Of a DNA stretch of 8,957 nucleotides, positions 5,795 through 8,957 are shown piece by piece (position 1 is the first letter of the stretch; the number at the start of each line of letters is the position of its first letter). Below the pieces are notes generated by a model. That model was not told the DNA's origin and searched no databases. It worked only from the letters and a program-made list of their open reading frames with translations. Position numbers and translations under genes: made by a program. The stretch covers positions 1 through 8,957 of the forward strand of contig DAINOC010000087.1 of the NCBI GenBank assembly GCA_036735565.1, given 5' to 3'. Source of the stretch: Coraliomargarita_B sp036735565. Lineage in GTDB: Bacteria > Verrucomicrobiota > Verrucomicrobiia > Opitutales > Coraliomargaritaceae.

Positions 5795-7879
5795 ATGAAA
5801 GCCCGCCTCCTTCTCCTTTGCTTCACCGCCTGCCTCTTCGGGCAATCGGTCATTTCGGCCCAATCCCTTCCCGTCGCACCGCTTGAACCAGCTGCGGAGC
5901 AGCCCGAGGAGATGATTGGCACCCTCATCCTCAGCGATGAGTCCGCGCTGCAAGTGCTCGACCTTCTTGAGCAGCTTACCGGCAAGATCATTTTGCGGCG
6001 TCAGGATATCTCGCCTGCCAAGATTAACTTCAACTCGCGCGGCAGTATCACCAAACAGGACGCCGTCCTCGCGCTTGAGAGTTTGCTGACCTTAAACGGC
6101 ATCATGCTGACCGACATGGGCGGCCGCTTCATGAAGGCGGTGCCTGCCACCGATGTGAACCGCCATGTTCCCCAAATGCTGATGGGCAGCACGGCTGCGC
6201 TCCAACCGAGCCAGCAAATCTATGCCAAACTCTTCAAACTCGATTATCTCGACGTGGAGCAGGCGCTGGGTGCCATCGTCCAACCCCTGCTCTCGCAGAA
6301 TTCCAGCGCTGTCCCTTTCCCTAAGTCCAACGCCCTGCTCATCACCGATGCGCTGATGAACCTGCAGCGGATTGAGACGATTCTCGACCAGACCGACCGG
6401 GCCCAGTCCGTGCGTGAGACGGTCCAGTTTATCAAGTTGAAGTTTATCCAGGCGGCCGATGCGCGCAACCAGATCGATGGCCTTATAAAGGGATCCTTGA
6501 AAAACTACCTGGAAGGAAATACCAGCGTGACAGCAGACGAGCGCACGAATCAGCTCATCCTGATAACCCACCCGGGAAACCTCTCGCTTATCACGGACAT
6601 CGTTTCCAATATTGATGTCGACGCCGCGCCACTCACCAGCAGTGAGGTCTTTCAACTCCGCCAGGCAAAGGCCGAGCAGGTGGTTCCTATCATCGAAAAC
6701 ATCATCAGTGGACAGCGCGAGGGCCGCGATAAAGATGCAAAGACGGCCAATGATGGTTCCCGCAGCGAAGCTCCGGCCACCGGTGAGGCTCCGGCAGCCA
6801 CCATCACGAGCGGACCGGCCGGCGGATCAACCCAGGCCAACAGCTCCCTGCAGTTCTCCAATTTTGTGGGCCTCTCCGCCGATGAGCGCACGAACTCCAT
6901 CGTCGCCTACGGGACGGCTCAGGATCTCCGCACCCTCAGGGAGTTGATTGAGAAGATCGACATCCCCCTGCCCCAGGTTCGCATCGAGGCCATCATCACC
7001 GAAGTCGCGCTCAACGACAATCAGTCCAGCGGCATCACTTCGCTCGGATTTAACCTGACTGAAGACGGCGAACTGTCTTTCGGAGGCAGCATCACTGATT
7101 CCAGCGGGAACGTGCTCACCAGTGGCGCGGGGGGCATCTTCGGGTCGGGCTTCAGCTTTACGGGAAATGTGGATGGCTTGATCAATGCGGTGCTCTCGGC
7201 TGCAGAGTCCGATAGTGATGTCCGGATTTTATCCACGCCCACGATCGTCGTCAGTCACAACGAAGAAGGTGTGGTAAATGTCAGTGAGTCCCGCCCCATC
7301 ATCACTTCTTCTTCGAGTTCTCTCGAGACCAACACGACAAATGTCCGGAGCAACGTTGAGTTCAGGGATATCGGTATCAAACTCACCGTGACGCCGCTCA
7401 TCGGCGCGGATGGCAGTGTGCAGATGAAAATTGAGCAGACGGTCGATAACGTGGCAGGCACGACTGAAATCGATGGCAACCAGCAACCGATCATCGGCCG
7501 ACGTGAGGCGACATCCACCATAACCGTCAACTCCGGTGAAGTTATCATCCTCGGCGGCCTGCAGGAAAACCGGCGCAACGAGTCGAGCGCCTATTTCCCG
7601 GTTCTCGGTAAGCTGCCGCTTGTTAAAGAGATCTTCGGGGGCGACTCCACCGACTATAGCCGGACCGAGTTGATCATTTTCGTCCGCCCGACGGTGCTGA
7701 CACGCCCGGGTGATGTCCGGGCCATGAGCGATGAAAAGTTGAATGCCATCGAAGGTGGTCAGGAAGTCCAACAATACCTGGAGACAGGCACGACGGGCAA
7801 AATCTACATGGAGGGCAGCAAGTTTGAGGAAAAGCCCCCGCGCAAGCCTTCCACGAAGCCCCGGTCGCTGCGGCGTTAA
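5795..7879 (+). CDS. gspD: T2SS outer-membrane secretin GspD
   Basis: GspD forms the multimeric outer-membrane channel through which folded substrates leave. From ATG 5795 it is 694 aa. A Sec signal peptide (1-22) ends in ISA before QS. N0 spans about 40-118, N1 about 141-203, N2 about 207-275 and N3 about 282-392, with the repeated ADERTN...L/I strand motif (248-251 and 362-367). N3 carries a Ser/Ala/Gly/Pro-rich loop (about 307-350) encoded partly by a degenerate 18-nt repeat (6767-6802). The secretin core (393-635) includes SDVRILSTPTIVVSHNEEG (474-492), IGIKLTVTPLIGADGSVQMK (526-545), TITVNSGEVIILGGLQ (575-590) and FPVLGKLPLVKEIFGG (601-616). The tail is basic (680-694). An in-frame ATG at 5765 inside gspM would spoil the signal peptide. 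No Shine-Dalgarno is visible. A pilotin is not seen in the window. Confidence 0.96.
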   Translation: MKARLLLLCFTACLFGQSVISAQSLPVAPLEPAAEQPEEMIGTLILSDESALQVLDLLEQLTGKIILRRQDISPAKINFNSRGSITKQDAVLALESLLTLNGIMLTDMGGRFMKAVPATDVNRHVPQMLMGSTAALQPSQQIYAKLFKLDYLDVEQALGAIVQPLLSQNSSAVPFPKSNALLITDALMNLQRIETILDQTDRAQSVRETVQFIKLKFIQAADARNQIDGLIKGSLKNYLEGNTSVTADERTNQLILITHPGNLSLITDIVSNIDVDAAPLTSSEVFQLRQAKAEQVVPIIENIISGQREGRDKDAKTANDGSRSEAPATGEAPAATITSGPAGGSTQANSSLQFSNFVGLSADERTNSIVAYGTAQDLRTLRELIEKIDIPLPQVRIEAIITEVALNDNQSSGITSLGFNLTEDGELSFGGSITDSSGNVLTSGAGGIFGSGFSFTGNVDGLINAVLSAAESDSDVRILSTPTIVVSHNEEGVVNVSESRPIITSSSSSLETNTTNVRSNVEFRDIGIKLTVTPLIGADGSVQMKIEQTVDNVAGTTEIDGNQQPIIGRREATSTITVNSGEVIILGGLQENRRNESSAYFPVLGKLPLVKEIFGGDSTDYSRTELIIFVRPTVLTRPGDVRAMSDEKLNAIEGGQEVQQYLETGTTGKIYMEGSKFEEKPPRKPSTKPRSLRR

Positions 7880-7901
7880 TCGGCAACGATACTTTGAGGC
7901 A

Positions 7902-8525
7902 ATGAGCTCCGAAACGATTCACCCAACCCGTCCCGGGTATTCAGTCCCACGGTGGGGTGCGTCCCGGAGTCCCCGCAGGCTTCGGTGCGTGGCAATGGCG
8001 CTCTCGATGCTCCTTCTCATTTCCCCTGGCATGGCTCAGCAGGACGGTGAGGAAGCCGCACCGAAGAATGTGCCAGGGTTGAGTGAGAAGTCGCCCTTCC
8101 TGCCGCCGGGTCACGGACAAAACAACAAGCCGCCCCCCCCGCCGCCACCGGCTGCCGATGGTCCCCTCAGTCGGGAATTCGAATTTCGCGGCGTCGTGCA
8201 GTTTGGCTCATTATATCAGTTCAGCTTTTTCTCAAAAAAAGAAAACAAGGGCTACTGGATTCCTGAAAACGCAGGTGTATCCGGCATGAGCGCCCGGAAT
8301 TTTGATCCGGCCAACGCGACGGTCATCTTTTCAAAAGATGGTCGCTCGGAACGGCTGACCCTCATTTCAGCGACGGACAGCCCACTGCCAGTCGCGGCTT
8401 CGACGGTGGCGCCAGAAGGCGGTCCTCCCTTGGTGCGCGAGACACGGACCGAGGCCACACTGCCGGACAACAATAACCGGCGGGTGATTCCCCGCCGCAG
8501 GGTGATTCTGCCGCAGGCCAACTAG
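7902..8525 (+). CDS. Exported GspC HR-like protein, polyproline linker
   Basis: This 207-aa protein has a basic N-terminal region (RSPRRLR, 22-28), a hydrophobic segment (about 30-45) ending in GMA before QQ, which looks like a Sec signal peptide but could be an uncleaved anchor, and a linker with seven consecutive prolines (77-83). The domain at about 93-156 reads EFRGVVQFGSLYQFSFFSKK (94-113), KGYWIPENAGVSGM (116-129) and ANATVIFSKDGRSERLTL (137-154). This pattern (hydrophobic-x-GVV, beta strand, a glycine turn, then a strand ending in ERLTL) resembles the homology region of GspC and the fold of PilP, proteins that dock on secretin N0. Known: GspC is an inner-membrane protein with a proline-rich linker before HR. 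Inferred: this protein links the platform to GspD. The tail is basic (RRVIPRRRVI, 193-202). It lies 22 nt after gspD, consistent with co-transcription. ATG 7902 keeps the basic residues; ATG 7995 would lose them. No database match was checked. Confidence 0.6.
   Translation: MSSETIHPTRPGYSVPRWGASRSPRRLRCVAMALSMLLLISPGMAQQDGEEAAPKNVPGLSEKSPFLPPGHGQNNKPPPPPPPAADGPLSREFEFRGVVQFGSLYQFSFFSKKENKGYWIPENAGVSGMSARNFDPANATVIFSKDGRSERLTLISATDSPLPVAASTVAPEGGPPLVRETRTEATLPDNNNRRVIPRRRVILPQAN
8133..8140 (+). repeat. Homopolymer of eight C in the linker codons
   Basis: Eight consecutive C lie in the codons of the polyproline linker of the GspC-like gene, upstream of its HR-like domain. Such tracts can slip and shift the frame. 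The rest of the gene is in frame as read here. Confidence 0.6.
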
Positions 8526-8573
8526 ATCGGACGGGGCCATAGGACCAATCTGTAACTTTTCCTGGCTAAAGGT

Positions 8574-8710
8574 AGCGACGCAGAAGCGGTTGTGGAGAAT
8601 GTTCTTTTTCGTTTGCGTGAGGTGGTTGGCTTCTCAGGGGTTTGCGGCGTGGGCCGGTGGGAAATGGTGTGCAGTAAGGGATTTTTTATTACAACCGCTC
8701 CTGCGTCGCT
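8574..8710. repeat. Inverted repeat, 20-bp arms, 97-nt spacer
   Basis: The left arm (8574-8593, AGCGACGCAGAAGCGGTTGT) and right arm (8691-8710) are reverse complements at 19 of 20 positions; the single mismatch is at 8584/8700. The spacer is 97 nt. The size (137 bp) and long arms suggest a MITE-like or REP-like dispersed element. Whether other copies exist in the genome cannot be seen here. Confidence 0.65.
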
Positions 8711-8753
8711 TGAAGGGGGAGTTTTGGGAGGTGTGTTGGGCGAGGATCGTTCT

Positions 8754-8861
8754 GGTAGGGCGCCGTCTCTGACAAGCCGTCGCAGCCGAGCCATTCTTTT
8801 ATCAATGACAGGCAGCGTCCCTCTCCAGTCCCCGACGGCTTGTCGAAGACTGCGCCCTACC
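8754..8861. repeat. Inverted repeat, 28-bp arms, 50-nt spacer
   Basis: Left arm 8754-8782 and right arm 8833-8861 pair at 26 of 29 positions, with one further G-T wobble and two mismatches (8769/8846 and 8764/8851). The spacer is 50 nt. The outermost block is GGTAGGGCGC on the left and GCGCCCTACC on the right (with one mismatch just inside), and the innermost 12 bp (8771-8782 with 8833-8844) are perfect. The whole 108-bp unit could fold into a strong cruciform or RNA hairpin and may be a mobile or dispersed repeat; it could also act as a bidirectional terminator. Confidence 0.7.
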
Positions 8862-8957
8862 CAAAGAAGGGTGAAGCCGGTGCGCTACAAGCATTTCCAT
8901 AGAATATAGGCACACTGGTGAGAGCGGAAGCTGGAGCAGCGCACGTGTCCTGCGTAG

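Larger units (their letters stand above)
8526..8957. other. Non-coding region downstream of the cluster
   Basis: No convincing gene is seen. An open frame at 8592-8909 has no recognisable domain and crosses both inverted repeats, so it is probably chance. The region contains two long inverted repeats (8574-8710 and 8754-8861). No compact hairpin with a T-run follows the last gene directly, so the operon terminator is not identified; a T-run (about 8682-8687) lies in the loop of the first repeat. The last ~95 bases (8863-8957) show no supported feature and may lead into an unseen gene. Confidence 0.5.

Noticed and set aside
8234..8240. A7 run as a programmed -1 frameshift site in the last gene
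   Set aside because: The -1 frame ends in a stop about nine codons on, and no stimulatory structure is visible; the zero frame gives the intact HR-like domain.
8682..8687. T-run as a factor-independent terminator
   Set aside because: No compact GC-rich hairpin lies directly upstream of it; only the large inverted repeat surrounds it.
8592..8909. A 105-codon open frame after the cluster
   Set aside because: It runs through both long inverted repeats, and its composition is not protein-like; no domain seen.

Overview
The window holds nine consecutive plus-strand genes (590-8525) that together form most of a type II secretion system (T2SS) trans-envelope machine. It is flanked by about 590 bases (left) and 430 bases (right) of DNA in which I see no gene, but which contain several inverted repeats. 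No minus-strand gene is supported. The organism is a diderm (Gram-negative-type) bacterium with moderately high GC by eye. Gene order, the divergent sequences, scarce Shine-Dalgarno motifs and intergenic palindromes suggest the PVC group, perhaps Verrucomicrobiota of the Opitutae type. That placement is an inference from overall look, not from a marker gene.

Layout: (1) 1-589, non-coding, with a 19-bp-arm inverted repeat (152-282) and two shorter hairpins before gspG. (2) 590-2901, four pseudopilin genes gspG, gspH, gspI, gspJ, each with a prepilin-peptidase site (G before FTLIE, FSLIE or FTLLE). (3) 2922-4076, gspK, the tip pseudopilin, with S at +1 and no Glu at +5. (4) 4076-5778, gspL and gspM, inner-membrane platform proteins. 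(5) 5795-7879, gspD, the outer-membrane secretin. (6) 7902-8525, a small exported protein with a polyproline linker and a domain that reads like the GspC homology region (HR). (7) 8526-8957, non-coding, with two long inverted repeats.

How the genes work together: GspG would form the pseudopilus shaft. GspH/I/J/K would form its tip and prime assembly. GspL/GspM would link the pseudopilus platform to the cytoplasmic ATPase. GspD is the exit channel for folded periplasmic proteins. The last gene is the best local candidate for the periplasmic connector between the inner-membrane platform and the secretin. The ATPase gspE, platform gspF, prepilin peptidase gspO, a canonical gspC and gspN are not in the window and must lie elsewhere. 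Genes are tightly packed (23-nt overlap G/H, 1-nt overlap K/L, 4-nt overlap L/M, other gaps 16-46 nt), so one operon is likely. Nothing here shows what substrates are secreted.
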